A DNA stretch of 64,000 nt, taken from the NCBI RefSeq assembly GCF_001723175.1, contig NC_064652.1:434001-498000 (forward strand). The letters are read 5' to 3'. Source of the stretch: Penicillium oxalicum. Taxonomy: Eukaryota > Ascomycota > Eurotiomycetes > Eurotiales > Aspergillaceae. Position numbers and translations under genes: made by a program. Shown piece after piece: positions 10,103-21,951 of the stretch; positions within the stretch are counted from its first letter, which is position 1, and each line of letters opens with the position of its first letter. The notes under the pieces were generated by a model. It was not told where the DNA came from. It made no database searches and saw only the letters and a program-made list of their open reading frames with translations.

Positions 10103-11766
10103 TCAATGTCCGTTCGCCATGGCCTCCTTACCAGTGAGCTCACAGAACGCCTTATAGGTCGTAAATACATTCTCATCGCCGTCACCGCGGCCGGTCTTCT
10201 CAATCACACACTCGGCGGTGGCACCAATGAAGAAGACAAAGCCCTCTTGGACTTCCTCGGTCTTGCTGCCAACGGTGATGCGACCCTGACCCCCGGTACA
10301 GATCAAGATACTCGGGCCCTCGATCGGATCGAAAGTCACCTTGGCTCCCGTCCGCTTAAGATCCGTCTTCAACACACTGAACTCCTCAATGGGAGGGTCG
10401 TAAAGAAGACAGGAGGAGGCACTGGAGTAGGCAGCGGCATTGAGAGTGGCGTAAGGATAGTCCGTGGGCACCAGCTTCTGCTCCTCGATGGGGGCGTACG
10501 AGTAGGTCAGCATCTGAGTCAGGGTATCGATATCCTTGAATTTTGGGGTGAACCCGGCCCGGACCACATTGTCAGAAGAAGCCATGCACTCGATGATATC
10601 GCCAGAAACGTAAGCATGAATATCATCCGCCTTGAGGAACATGGCCTCGCCGGGGGACAATTTGATAAAGTTGAGGAAGAAGAAGACAAACAAGCCAATG
10701 TCACTCGGGAATTGGCTGTCCAGTCGACGAATGATGCCGGCGAGTTCCTCCGGGTTGGAAGGGTTGGTAGCCACATCATCCGAGAGAACCCCAAAGCGAG
10801 TGGGGGTGTTCTCCGCCAAAGCAACGAGCTCCTTGCTGGCGCTCTCAATATTTTCTGACTTGGACTCCATCAACTTCGTAAACAAAGAGCGAAGGGCATC
10901 CTTGTTCTTTTGTACGGTCGCTTCATCGCTCGATTCTTCATTCCCCCTAATGGTCTCCTCAAAGTCACTGACAGCCTGTGAGCCAATTAGATTCCGAAGA
11001 GGCTCAATAGCCTTGAGGAAGTGGGCAATCTCGGCTAGTGGACGGAAACCGCAGAGGCCTTCAAATGGTGTGATGGCGATGGTCATCTCGGGCTTGTGGT
11101 TGTCATCTGCGAGAACACAATCCACATCAGCACTTGTCCCGCACAGAGCAGAGAATTTCCTTTCGATTTGTGTCTTTTTCATTTGGGTCCTGTACCTGGA
11201 TAATTGCTGGAATCTCTCTCGTGGAGCTGCTCGGCCAATTTTTTATTCGGGTGGGCCTGGATGCTCAAAGCCTTGCGGATGGAGAGAACTTTGAAGAGGA
11301 AGGGCAGCTTTCCACCATAACGTTCGGTGATCTCAATCGACATCAACGCCTGGTTGTCTTGAACAAGGTCGAGGAGGGAGCGCTGAGTCTCGAGGTCCTT
11401 GGATGGCAGGGAGGGATGAGTGCCCATCCATAGCTGTCGAGGCTAGTCAGCATCTCTACCCGCCGCGTTTAACTACGGGCGTTCAAGCCCGATGGCGTGA
11501 ACAGTGTGATTCTACCTCTGCGTAAGGCTTCTCGGACTCGATGGAAAAATCCGAGGGGGCAGTTGTTGCGGCATACCGTGCTGCTGCCGACTCATGGCCA
11601 ACCTTGCCTATGACGATGGTTTTAGTGCGGGGCATTTCAGTCTCGCATCGAGTCATACATACCCCAGTCGTAACTGTTCACGCCTACAAAGAGATCAGTC
11701 AGAGAATCTGTGTTGCTCAAAGGAAGCACTCTTACCGCACTGTAGCCGAAGTAGTGGGATCTGCAT
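10103..11766 (-). CDS. pmi1: Mannose-6-phosphate isomerase, type I
   Basis: Five exons (11766-11736, 11683-11663, 11607-11516, 11433-11196, 11106-10103) give 461 residues, the length typical of fungal PMI. The start [18 protein letters not shown] is the family N-terminus. Metal ligands are visible: Gln107 and His109 in [16 protein letters not shown], Glu134 in [10 protein letters not shown] (formed across the last splice junction), and a His in [11 protein letters not shown] at about residue 280. A conserved arginine-bearing segment [12 protein letters not shown] follows. The enzyme interconverts fructose-6-phosphate and mannose-6-phosphate in the cytosol. It supplies GDP-mannose for protein glycosylation, GPI anchors and cell-wall mannan. 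Exons 1 and 2 are very small (31 and 21 nt). It shares a divergent upstream region with sgf29. Confidence 0.96.
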
Positions 11767-12509
11767 GTTGTAGGTTTAAGGAGTGAGCAAGGAGCGCGAG
11801 GGGGAAGGAGGAGTCCGTATAAAAGCTGCCCGTGATGTTTTCACTCTTACGTAGGGACGCGACACCCCGCCCAGGTTTTCGGTGACGGGGAGTCCCTCTC
11901 AGGTCCGTGGCCAACACGGGGAGTTCTTACTGAACGAGCGGAGATTGGGCCACCGAAGACGGCAATCAGACAGCCTGATCTTAGATGAGCAGTTGTCTGA
12001 CCGATTCAATGGAGTCGAATCACTCAATCGAGACTCTTGTCCCCTTCCGCCTCCGTCTTCTTTCCGCAACCGTCGGTGTCCAAACTACTAATAGTACTAC
12101 CCGGATAGGGATTTTGCCAGCTGTGTTTCTCCCAGGCGCCTCTTCTGGGAATCTGGATTTTGTCAAGTGCATTGTTTACAATGAATAATGTAATCGGGCC
12201 ACTCATACCACCCTCTTGTGGTTTGAGGATACGCAGAGAGCAGAGAGCAGAGGGCAGAGGGCAGAGGGCCTGTAAATAATTAAAGATTAGATACAATTGT
12301 GCCGCTTGCCAAAACGAGTAAAGAGTAGACGCGCGGGTGCACGGGCGCCGAGCCGACCGCCTCAAGCTTATCGCCGTCGCATTTCTCCGCTCTTCCAGAG
12401 CTTTGACCGAGACAGACCGATCGACTTGAAAGCGGCTCGCATCATTGCTTTTCTCAGTCGCATACCTGGGCCAAGTTCTTGCGAAACTCACTGTTCGCTT
12501 CGAAAAAAA
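11767..12509. promoter_or_regulatory. Divergent promoter region, pmi1 and sgf29
   Basis: 743 bp between two start codons pointing apart. No gene seen. It includes a 7-bp tandem repeat (listed separately), and the last 40 bp before the sgf29 ATG end in an A-rich leader. Confidence 0.6.
12233..12267. repeat. 7-bp tandem repeat, 5 copies
   Basis: Five adjacent copies of GCAGAGR (two GCAGAGA, then three GCAGAGG), a purine-rich minisatellite in the pmi1/sgf29 divergent promoter. Confidence 0.9.
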
Positions 12510-13721
12510 ATGTCTCGAAATCGCCCACGGCCGCGTGATAATGGACTGGGGAACAACGAAGAGATGGAGCTCTGGACGCGCATCTGCCAGGACATTCGCA
12601 AGTCCAAGGACAAGTTCGACCAGCAAGCATCTCTCTCCGTGCAAATCAAAACGCTGGTCGACAAGATCACTCGCGAAGGGAATAGTATGTCGAAGATTAC
12701 TTCTGGCCTCCAGATGGGCATCGTGCCTACGGTGATCTATAACCACGCCGCAGTAATGCGGGGTGGTGTTTCTCGATGACCAGGGCATGAATGGAAACCC
12801 CCGATCGCGGATGACAGTCACTAACTGGAAGCATGATCAGAGCCCACCATGTCCGAACACGACGAGCTTGACAAGTGGCTACGACAGAGTCAGAAGCTCA
12901 GCGAAGAAGAGCGCTCGATCATGCAAGAGGAACCCTGCGACGTGATCAAGAACCTGGAGCTGCTGACCGCGCTGCGGAAAGCCTCCGAAGCAGAGGCTCC
13001 ATCCAACCGATCCGCTGCCCTTTCGAAATCTCGTAAGAAACGCAGTGAAATGGAAAGCTCGGCCACTGACTCCGCCAGTGCGTCGGGGGGTGACAAATCT
13101 GGCCGACCCAAGGGCGCCGTACCTCGCAGCATGAGCGTGTCAAGCAATCATACACGCGACGGTCGGAACGACGGAATCGCGGTGAAAGTCGAAGAGGGCT
13201 CCGAGGGGGCAAAGGGCACAATGGCCGAGCGCAGTGGCTTGCTCGGCGTCGGGGCTTTGGTGGTCTTCAAGCACAGCAAAAACAAGCAGGGTGTAGAGGG
13301 CGAGGGGATACAGTGCATCATCAAAAACATTTCAGGGGACGGGTCGAAGAAAAAGTACGTTGACGTCTAGATTTACAGCGCGCAGACCTCTCGTGCGCTG
13401 GGACTCGCAGCTAATCTGACCTGACCGACTTGCAGGTGGTACGACGTTCAAGACCCCGAGCCGAATGAAAATGGCGAAGAGGGAGCGGTCTTCCGGACAA
13501 CCGCTTCATCTCTCATTCCCATCCCTCATGCCGGTGCTCCCTTACCCTCGTTTCCTGTCGGCAAGCAGGTTCTTGCACGATATCCCGACACAACCACCTT
13601 CTATCGGGCCGAGGTCATGGGATCCAAGAAAGACACCTACCGGCTTAAATTTGAAGGGGAAGAGGATGATAAGGAGATGGAGACCGAGCGCCGCTTTGTC
13701 TTGGAAATTCCAACCAAGTAG
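12510..13721 (+). CDS. sgf29: SAGA complex subunit Sgf29, tandem Tudor protein
   Basis: Three exons (12510-12684, 12841-13354, 13436-13721) encode 324 residues. The N-terminal third is helical (ELWTRICQDIRKSKDKF). A Ser/Lys-rich low-complexity middle follows. The last about 130 residues form the SGF29 C-terminal domain: GALVVFKHSKNK, then KKWYDVQDPEPNENG, VGKQVLARYPDTTTFYRAEV and YRLKFEGEED, ending RRFVLEIPTK. In yeast and humans this tandem Tudor domain reads H3K4me2/3 and helps recruit the SAGA histone acetyltransferase module. The first intron (156 bp) carries a CTAAC branch site close to its AG. The start was chosen as the first ATG of the open frame that has a short A-rich leader; the frame is open further upstream without an ATG that fits the family. 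Confidence 0.92.
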
Positions 13722-14429
13722 CTTGATGGCTGGCCATCGTTAATATAGTGTTGGATGATGTGATGTGACAATGATACCCACAGCGAGGCGCCCCTTGGCA
13801 ATTTCAAAGATTATACACGCTCTACCTCGAAGCAGGACTTGCATTCTACGACCCATTCATGATTCGAGTGGACACGCGCTGATGTCGTTTCCTTCGACGT
13901 ATTGGATTCTACTACTAGGTGTCGTCGTGGCATGTGACAAGTAAACGCAGTCTTTTGTCCGCGGATGATCTTCATTCCTCAACTACCTGTGACAGTCATC
14001 CATGCTCGATCGGCCTCATATGGTGCAGAGTTGCAAACTCTCTGCAGGGTACTCATCTCTCTGTAGTCAGTACTTACCGATGGCACGCACTTAGCGGCTC
14101 TTACATGTACAGCTACTTCTGTGGTACAATTGAAGCGATGGAAGCTGCTAGAGTAAGCGGGTGTGGCCCGCGCACCTCAGGCTGACAGTCCCATGACTCA
14201 GCCGCCCCCCTCCATCGCTCGGATTCGATGCCGCCTCTCCTCCGGGGGCCGAGGGAATACTTGACGCCATGCGAGAGTCGGTGCCACTGCAAACAAATTC
14301 CGCTTCCCGACACATGGTCCCTCCCCGCCCGATTTTCTCGTTGAAACACCTCATCTGACCGCTGGAGATTCTCACGTATACAACTCCCTCTCCCTGCATC
14401 CTTCTGGTTCTCTCTTGTCGGCCGGCGCA
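13722..14429. other. Intergenic, rib1 promoter
   Basis: About 710 bp between two genes on the same strand. The last 120 bp are pyrimidine-rich leader. No gene supported. Confidence 0.5.
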
Positions 14430-15788
14430 ATGACGGACCTTCCGGCTCACGCCTCCCCTAAACTCACCCCGCAATCCTCGTCCGTGACGGATCGACACGA
14501 AGACCTCGCCGACGATGCGAGTCAAGGGAGTGGGATCGCAACCGGTGAACAGACGCCAGCGCTCCCCAACTCGATACTGTCGCCCGCCTTTACCCCTCCA
14601 GCGACCCCAGGGGGCACATTGCACTTGACTTCGAACCCGACACATTTGCTGCACGAGAACCAATCAGCCAGTATCCGACACCAAGGCGAGCACAAGAAGG
14701 CCCCAAAATTGCTGGAACAGCTCCCTCATGTGGAATGCATTGTCCGGGCGCGTATCCCCACCACCAATGGCGCAGAGATGTTCTTGCACCTCTATCACAA
14801 TGACATCGATAACAAGGAGCATTTGGCCATCGTCTTTGGCAGCAACATCCGCAGTCGGAGTTTGGACCGTGTACGGCCGGGAGAGACGGAGATGGATCGC
14901 ATGATTCGTGGAGCCTATGTGGGCAAATTGCATCCCGGGCGAACGAGCAGCTGGTACGACGACGAGAAGAACTCCGAGTCGGCGCAGGCGGGCCGCATGG
15001 AGCCCCCGTTGGTTCGAATCCATTCAGAGTGCTACACAGGCGAGACGGCGTGGTCCGCTCGCTGTGACTGTGGTGAGCAATTGGACGAGGCCGCACGCTT
15101 GATGTCCTTCCCCGTGGAAACTTTGGCGGCGGATGCCCCGCCCGAGACACAATCCTTGCGTTCGCGGTCGGCGGGAGGAGTGATCATTTATTTACGCCAG
15201 GAAGGTCGAGGCATTGGGTTAGGCGAGAAGTTGAAGGCATACAATCTACAAGACTTGGGATCCGACACCGTGGAGGCCAACCTTCTCCTCCGTCATCCAG
15301 CCGATGCCCGCAGTTACGGCTTGGCGACCGCCATGCTGCAGGATCTCGGCTGCGGTGCTGATGTCAATCCTGATGGCATTCGTCTGCTGACGAACAATCC
15401 GGATAAAGTTCGTGCGATCGAGGGACCCAATCGCGAGGTGTTGGTGAAGGAGCGAGTTCCCATGATTCCCTTGGCTTGGCGCACCGGCGGGGAACGCGGG
15501 ATAAAAAGCTCCGAAATCGAAGGTTATCTCAGAACCAAGGTCAGTCTGGCTGCTGAAGCACTTTTCTCCGAAAAATCTCCCTTTTTGTTTACCCCCCCCC
15601 TCTCAAATTTCCCTTTCCCCCATTATTTTATCTTTTTTTTTTTTTCCCGTTTTTCTCCACGCTAGGAGCTTAGACTCTGGGGCCGGCCGTTGGACGGGTA
15701 TGGTGATACGCGGAATTCAGGCGGTTGGCTGACAAGGGTTCAATCTCAATTTGAGCAGATTTCCAAGATGGGCCACATGATTCAATAA
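14430..15788 (+). CDS. rib1: GTP cyclohydrolase II (riboflavin synthesis)
   Basis: Two exons (14430-15539, 15759-15788) encode 379 residues. The core shows the zinc-binding cysteines in [19 protein letters not shown] (Cys201, Cys212, Cys214), the catalytic loop [20 protein letters not shown] and the GTP-binding region [15 protein letters not shown]. The enzyme opens GTP and releases formate and pyrophosphate, the first committed step of riboflavin and FAD synthesis, in the cytosol. About 90 N-terminal residues are Ser/Thr/Pro-rich and poorly conserved. The last exon encodes only ISKMGHMIQ after a 219-bp intron with long C and T runs. That ending restores the family's C-terminal KMGH motif, which supports the splice. 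If the intron were retained, the frame would end after a 41-residue hydrophobic tail at 15665. Confidence 0.95.
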
Positions 15789-17760
15789 TCAGCCGAAATG
15801 AATGCCGTCCGTCTCAGGTTCACCATCTGATTCCGCTTACCTTGACACCCTTGGCTGGTGGTCTCGGGTCGTCGACGAGCCCGAGATTGCCGAGACGGCT
15901 CCGTCGTGTGCCCAATTACAGGATGGTCTTTCCTCGTAATCTTCCATCCCCTCGTTGACGGTGCCGAGGCTATCAGGCACGGCGACGCTACGGTGGTGAT
16001 CTCCCCTCACTCCATCCCGAGTGGTGGATGCTCGCGCGAAACGTCTCGCATGACCTCATTAAACTGGCACACGATCGTCGTGATGGGGATGACTGTCTGG
16101 ATGGCGCTCTATTATTTTCTTTTTCCTCTCCCCTTTTTGTAATATCCCTGCATCGTCTATTCCGGAGGATTCGGATGGTTGTGCGAATGATTTTCTTGTG
16201 TGATAACGAAATGATGCGGTACATACTAGTATCAGTGTCCTTGGGTGTTTATGAATGTCCATCCCGACAGCCCGCGAACCCTCCGAGGCGGCTCGACACC
16301 CCGTTCTTGGTGGAATGGGTTCACGGAATTTCTGTTTTGAGTCTTTCTGATGGCTTTTCCGACGCAGACACCAATCATTCGTGATCGTTGCGATCGTGGT
16401 AGACGTGGACCGGTATTGCCCTTCATGCCTCCATTGTACTGTATCGTGGTTAGTCATGATTATGAGACGCTGCACGTTCTGATGTCTGGCATGTCCGGAA
16501 GGGCAGGCGCTGCTGAATGGATCTTGGCGCCGATCAGGCTGACCATGACTCGTGGCGATGCAGACGTCGATCTTATTGAACTTTAGTCCATTGGCGCCTG
16601 AAGGGGTGCCCCCGAATTTACTAGAAGCGGGTTAGCACCATCAGGAGGGTATGCTGAGGTTCTGCGGCCTCTGTATCCACGCTGGCGTCGGGGATCACAA
16701 ACCTGGTGCATTAGGCTCCACTGCATTAGGTCCCGGCCAAGCAGGACCATTCGAGACCAGCCATTATTAGCAAGCAACCTTATGACTTAGCGCGAATCCT
16801 TCCCCCTCCCCCCCTATGGAGGCTTGAAGCTCCCATGGGAGGCTAGGACAGGGTACTTTTCTTGGCTAAATGGCTATAGCTTGAGCTTCGGGGACCTCAG
16901 GGCACCCTCCTGAACTATCAACGCTCAACAGGCCATACAAGTGACTCGCTCTGGGTCAATAGCACCATGCAGGACAGGCTCAGCCAAATTTCCCATCCTG
17001 CCCAACCATCTCAGTAGTGGACCTGCAGGGAGCTACTAGTGATTTAAGGGCTTGCGAGACGGTCGAAACGGCTAGACCCTGGGGCCATTGAGATGGTCCA
17101 AATCTTGGATGGGTGCAGGTAAGACACATCCATGAAAGTGATGAAGAAAAACCTTAAAAAAACTCGACCCGATAGGAAGAAAGAGATTGTGGGAGGATTT
17201 CAGTGCTGGTAATTTGGGTAATTTGGTATTTTCGGCTTCCTTTTCGTTTCTGGTCGTTCGGCCGGAAGGGAGTGGAAAGAAATTGTTCTCCAACGGCTCC
17301 TCCTCCAAGCCTCCGAGCCTCCAACGCCGCGAGTCTCCCTTCCGCAACTACTCTCTCGTGGTCTCCGAGATTTGGGGGATACTCGCACTGCAGCTTCCTG
17401 GGGTAATTTGGTCCCTGGGAGCTTTTATTTTTGGGGGGGTTCACACTGCTTTGGCCTCAACTCTCTTCGATTTGTTCTATTTTCATTTTCATCCTAGGTC
17501 GTTTAGCCCTCGAATTCCTTCCCCACTACCGCTGGTACTCTCTCGGCCTGAGATTTCGACTGGATCGTCGTGACCCACTCCTACCGCCAACGCCCAAACG
17601 CTCTCTGGGAATCGCCGTCGTCTCTCCGTCTCGTTCGCTCTCGTGGAGATCACTAGTCGCCGAACCGGAGACCCTTGATAAATCCACTCTTTCGCCTCCT
17701 GGTGGTGCATGGATGGTCTCCCACGATTAACCATTGCGAGCGTCCAGGTGCGACGAGGCA
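15789..17760. other. Long intergenic region before the bZIP gene
   Basis: Almost 2 kb with no supported gene. It should contain the bZIP promoter and leader (pyrimidine-rich from about 17450). A stretch at about 16590-17110 differs in texture: it has duplicated short phrases such as GCATTAGG at 16708 and 16724 and several GGGAGGCT-like words. It may be an old, decayed repeat, but no terminal repeats or coding remnant could be recognised. Confidence 0.45.
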
Positions 17761-19565
17761 ATGACCAACCGCGCTCCAGCAGTGGCTTTCAATCATTCTG
17801 CGCCCTTGGCGCCTGTTGAGATCATGATTGAGAGCGCCCCCATAGCGATCAATACTGCTCCCACCAGTGCGACAACCACGGCCACCACTACCACCGCTGC
17901 TGCGGCGGCGGCGACGGCGGCGGCCACCGCGCCCGCCAATACGACTCCTCCCAATGCCCGAATTCCCAAGACCGAAGAAACGCCCGGTCCATCACGCTCA
18001 ACGTCTCTCGGGGCCGAGGCCGCGGCCTCGGAAGGCACCGAGAGCAATCGGCCGTCGACGGCGGGGCGGAAGCGGAAGTTGAACAGCACGTCGTCGAGAG
18101 GAGTGGCGAATCTTACGCCAGATCAATTGGCGAAGAAACGGGCCAATGATCGTCAGGCGCAGCGTGCCATTCGAGAGCGGACCAAATCACACATTGAGGC
18201 CCTTGAGCAACAGGTGCGCGATCTGGCATCGCAGAAACCAGTGCTGGACCTGCAGGCCGCCCTGCAACATAATGAACGCATCCGGTCGGAGAACAGAGAG
18301 CTTCGGCAAGGACTGAGGGCCGTGATGGAGATTGTGCAGCCCTTGTTGGCGAGACAGGAAGCTTCAGGTAGAACTCACTCTTCCAGCGGCATCATTGATC
18401 GAATTGAGATCTTGACTGACCCTCGGAACTAGATCTCCGGTCCTTTCTGGCGCAACCTCGAAGCGCCCCCGAACAATCCCATTCTCCATCCTTCCCCGAA
18501 ACAGACCAGGTGCACACGGATACCAACAGCCAGTCCGCACCAGTGAATGAGAGGCCCTATCCCGAGTCGGTGGCCAGTTATGATACCCCGTCCCCCTCGC
18601 AAACCGGATCGGCGATGGGCAGTCGACGTAATAGTCACCACGGACCCCTTCCACCACCGTCGTTCCGAGCCGCCTTGGACACGCAGCGCCATAACCTCGT
18701 CCATGGGTTGGAACTGGGCATGGAAGAACGTCTCGGGTTCAGCTTTCTGCTCGACCCTTCTCAAAATGTCCCCAAGGTGGACGGGCTGCGGCGCGCCACC
18801 TCGGAAAATTTCCGCTCTGCTCAACCCTCGCCCACGCCGTCCTACATGCAGCCCATGAACTACGGTGCAAACCCCGCCCCAGCATATGCGACCCCCATCA
18901 GGAATTCAGGCCCCACCTGTACGCTGGATAGCATCTTGCTGGATTTTCTGCACAATCGGCAACGTGAGGCCGCGGAGGGGATTCCGGGGCAGAAGCTGGT
19001 TGGCCCGCCGTACCCCAGTGTTTCTTCGCTTCTGAACCCGGAGAAGAGCGCGCAGTCTCATCCTCTGTCCAAGGTGTTCACGGACATTCTGCGCACCTTT
19101 CCCGACATCAACTCCCTCCCCGTCCAGGTGGCTGTCCTCTACAACATGTTCCTCCTGATGCGCTGGCAAATTTATCCCACGCAGGAGAATTACGAACGGC
19201 TGCCCGAGTGGCTCACGCCTCGCCCGACGCAATTGCTCCAGCCTCATCCTCCCTGGATGGATTATATCCCATGGCCTCGGATGCGAGATCGACTGGTCAC
19301 CTCACCGCAAGACTATCCCTTTGAGAACTGGTTCATCCCGTTCACGCGAGGCATGGATCTGAACTGGCCGTACGAAGCCACCGATTGCCTCCTGTCTGCC
19401 GTCGACTCGGACGATCTCATCATCAATCCCGTTTTTGAACGTCACATGCGGAATCTGAACAATTGGTCTCTCAGTCCGCTTTTCGCAGAGGCGTACCCAG
19501 GACTCGCAGATACCGCCCGCATTCGACCGGAACCTGGGAAACAAAATAGCTCCCACACAGCATAA
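17761..19565 (+). CDS. bZIP transcription factor with DUF3425-type C-terminus
   Basis: Two exons (17761-18367, 18433-19565) encode 579 residues. A Thr/Ala-rich low-complexity tract covers residues 34-62. The basic region KKRANDRQAQRAIRERTK (about 125-142) matches the fungal bZIP signature NxxxQRxxR, followed by leucine-zipper heptads to about residue 195. A Ser/Pro linker leads to a C-terminal domain (about 350-520) with VLYNMFLLMRWQIYP, LPEWLTPRPTQLLQPHPPW and PRMRDRLV, the conserved pattern of DUF3425 found only in fungal bZIP-like regulators. It should be nuclear and DNA-binding; several relatives govern secondary metabolism or stress, but the target here is unknown. The ATG at 17761 is the first in frame after an upstream stop at 17728. 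It converges with the dehydrogenase to its right. Confidence 0.9.
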
Positions 19566-20036
19566 AATAAACATCTCTGTGATCTCCTCGGACCCAGCTG
19601 GTCTCGGTCTCTTTTTCTTTTCTTTTTACTTGTTCTCTTCTCTTTCTTTTATGGCGGGGGGTGGTGGTGGTTGGCAAACTCTGGGATATTTTTTGTCATA
19701 GGAAGCATTGGCTTCCATAATCTTTTCCGAGAGTGTGCGTCTTTTCTTTCTCTCTCTCTCTTTTCTTGTGGAACCATGTACGGATTGTAGTATTTCCATT
19801 GCTCCGTGTATTTTAGATAGGGCTGGGGTTGACATGATCAATGAAGTGATGCCTATTGAGGAGATTGCTCTTTTTTCTTTTCTACATATTCACACATATA
19901 TACAGCCAGATTCATCCGGTGAGAAGAGACATCTTCAATAGTCCCACGCTCGCCATCCCCATATTTCTCCCCCCGAGTAAGCTTAGCTCTCTATATAGGG
20001 TGAACAACCTCTGGACACCGGAAGAACTCTCATCGT
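19566..20036. other. Convergent 3' flanks
   Basis: About 470 bp between convergent stop codons, T/C-rich at 19600-19770. No gene seen. Confidence 0.5.
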
Positions 20037-21951
20037 TCACTTTTGACGGCTCTTCTCATTCCAAAAGGGAAGACCGGCCTGTTGGCGCAGCACTCCATAC
20101 ATGGAACTGCTGTCGAGACATTCACCCGCATAGTCCCGTGCGGCCTCCATATTGGCCCGCGCCAGCTCCAGGCCAGGTAACTTGACATTTTGTTCGCCGG
20201 CCATTGATAGAGCGTGTCGGGCATCCTTGATGGCCAGGGACACGCCGAATCCGGGTCGAGACTCGATTGGGGGGGCGTAAGCACCCGTTGTTAATCTGAT
20301 TGATGGGATGAGAAAAGGAGGTTGAAGTTTTTTGGAGGGGGGGGGTTGGAGAGGTACGATGACCGGGGGATGATTTAAGTTGGGATCAGGTGATTGTTGC
20401 ATACTGCATAGGTACTGCATGGTCCAAAGTATGTAGTATGCAGAAGCCGAGGGGGAAGGGAGTCTAGGTTCTTTGGAGGACAAGACCAAACGTACCTCTT
20501 CGAGTAGCCGCCAGCGACGGGACCAAAAGCTTCGCCGATCAATTCTTCCATGGGCCCTGTTCCTAGGCCTGTCTGTTCGGCAAAGACTTGCGCTTCACCG
20601 ACGGCTTCCATCATGTTGACGGTGACGATGTTTCTAAATTTTGAGGGACGGTATCACGGACCATTAGTACCAAAAAATTTCAGCCAATAAATGGGATCGC
20701 TGTAGAGACGGGAGATAGCCAGAAACCAAGCATGTCCATGCATGTGAACAAAAGAGAATTGATTCAAAAAAAGAAAAGAAAAAGAAAAAAGAGGGAAAAA
20801 GGAGATGGGGGGGGGGAAACAGACAGGATGAGACTTACCCAGCAATCTTCAGCAAAGATGACCTGGCAGCATCCTCCCCACAGTCAATCACCTTACGGCC
20901 CATCACATCTTGAATCAGCGGTTTCACAGCCTCAGTTGCCTGCTTCGGGCCCCCGAGAGCAAACACCAACTTTCCATCCACCGCGATAGGATGACCCCCA
21001 AACACCGGCGCAGCCACATACGACGCCCGCTGAATCGTCAATTGATCCACGATCGAGCGCACCGTCTGTGGATGCACCGTTGAGCAATCCACGAAGATCT
21101 TTTCCCGAAGCGAATGGCCCGAGTCAACGGCGTCCGAAATCAATTTCTGCAGAACTACATCGTCGGATACCTATTGGGCCGGACGACGAAAAAAAAAGAA
21201 AACATTCCCCTCCTCGAAAGGAAAGAGGAATGAGTACGTCGGCGCCGTTAGCTTGGAATGGCACCCTTGCATTTGATTTGGGGGATGATCAGTGAACGAT
21301 CCAGAGATCGTTCCGGAGATCCCGTCCTGGTGCTGCTCAGCCCTCCGTTCTTAGCCAGTCCTCCATATCTGTCCCAGACAGGCAGGAGCAGGCGGAGGAG
21401 GAGGCGGAGGAGACGGGAGGAAGAGAAGAGAGGCAGTGGTGATGCAAAGTCCCAGAGATGTAACGTGTACATACCATGGTGAAGATAATCCCACATCGAG
21501 CGACCAGATTTCTGAAATTGGGCTCTGGGACCCCGCCAACGGTCTGCAGGGGCCGTCCCCGCGACATGGTCCGGTTGGTATAAAGTAAGCTTAACGCTTG
21601 TTTGGCCGCGAGATGGCGTTGGAGATTGTGGGCCATGGCGAGGCCCATGGATCCGAGACCATACTGGAGAGTTCAAACGTGTCTCATGTTAGTGTGATTG
21701 ATGGGGTCAGATTTGAGCCTGAATGTTCCAACTCTTGGCTGGTGATTTTCATTCCGGATTGACTTTGTTTTTTCCTTCTGGGGGGGTTTTTTTTTCTCCC
21801 AGTCGATCCGGGTCATTTTTTGCCTTTTTTGGATCGGATCGTCATCCATTTTTTGGGGGTGTTTTTTTTTTCATTCTTCCAGCCTGTCACGGGTACATGG
21901 AAGCAGCAGATTCTGTGGACGGAGTCAACCTACCCAACCAATTTGAGTCAT
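20037..21951 (-). CDS. 3-hydroxyisobutyrate/6-phosphogluconate dehydrogenase-like enzyme
   Basis: Five exons (21951-21934, 21663-21475, 21170-20839, 20633-20496, 20295-20037) give 311 residues. The Rossmann glycine motif YGLGSMGLAMA (residues 7-17) is produced by joining an 18-nt first exon (MTQIGW) to exon 2. The substrate-binding segment FVDCSTVHPQTV and the catalytic lysine in ARSSLLKIAGN (Lys177) follow, then a helical C-terminal domain (PGFGVSLAIKDARHAL...). This is the beta-hydroxyacid dehydrogenase superfamily: NAD(P)-dependent oxidation of 3-hydroxy acids, as in valine breakdown. Exact substrate unknown. No clear mitochondrial presequence, so cytosolic action is likely. The first intron is 270 bp, long for this region, and T/G-homopolymer rich. 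The frame sums to exactly 312 codons. Confidence 0.85.

Noticed and set aside
10004..10858. 284-codon plus-strand frame inside pmi1
   Set aside because: It is antisense to a certain PMI exon and shows no domain; a shadow of codon bias.
14415..14429. Start of rib1 five codons upstream
   Set aside because: That codon is TTG; the ATG at 14430 is the natural start.
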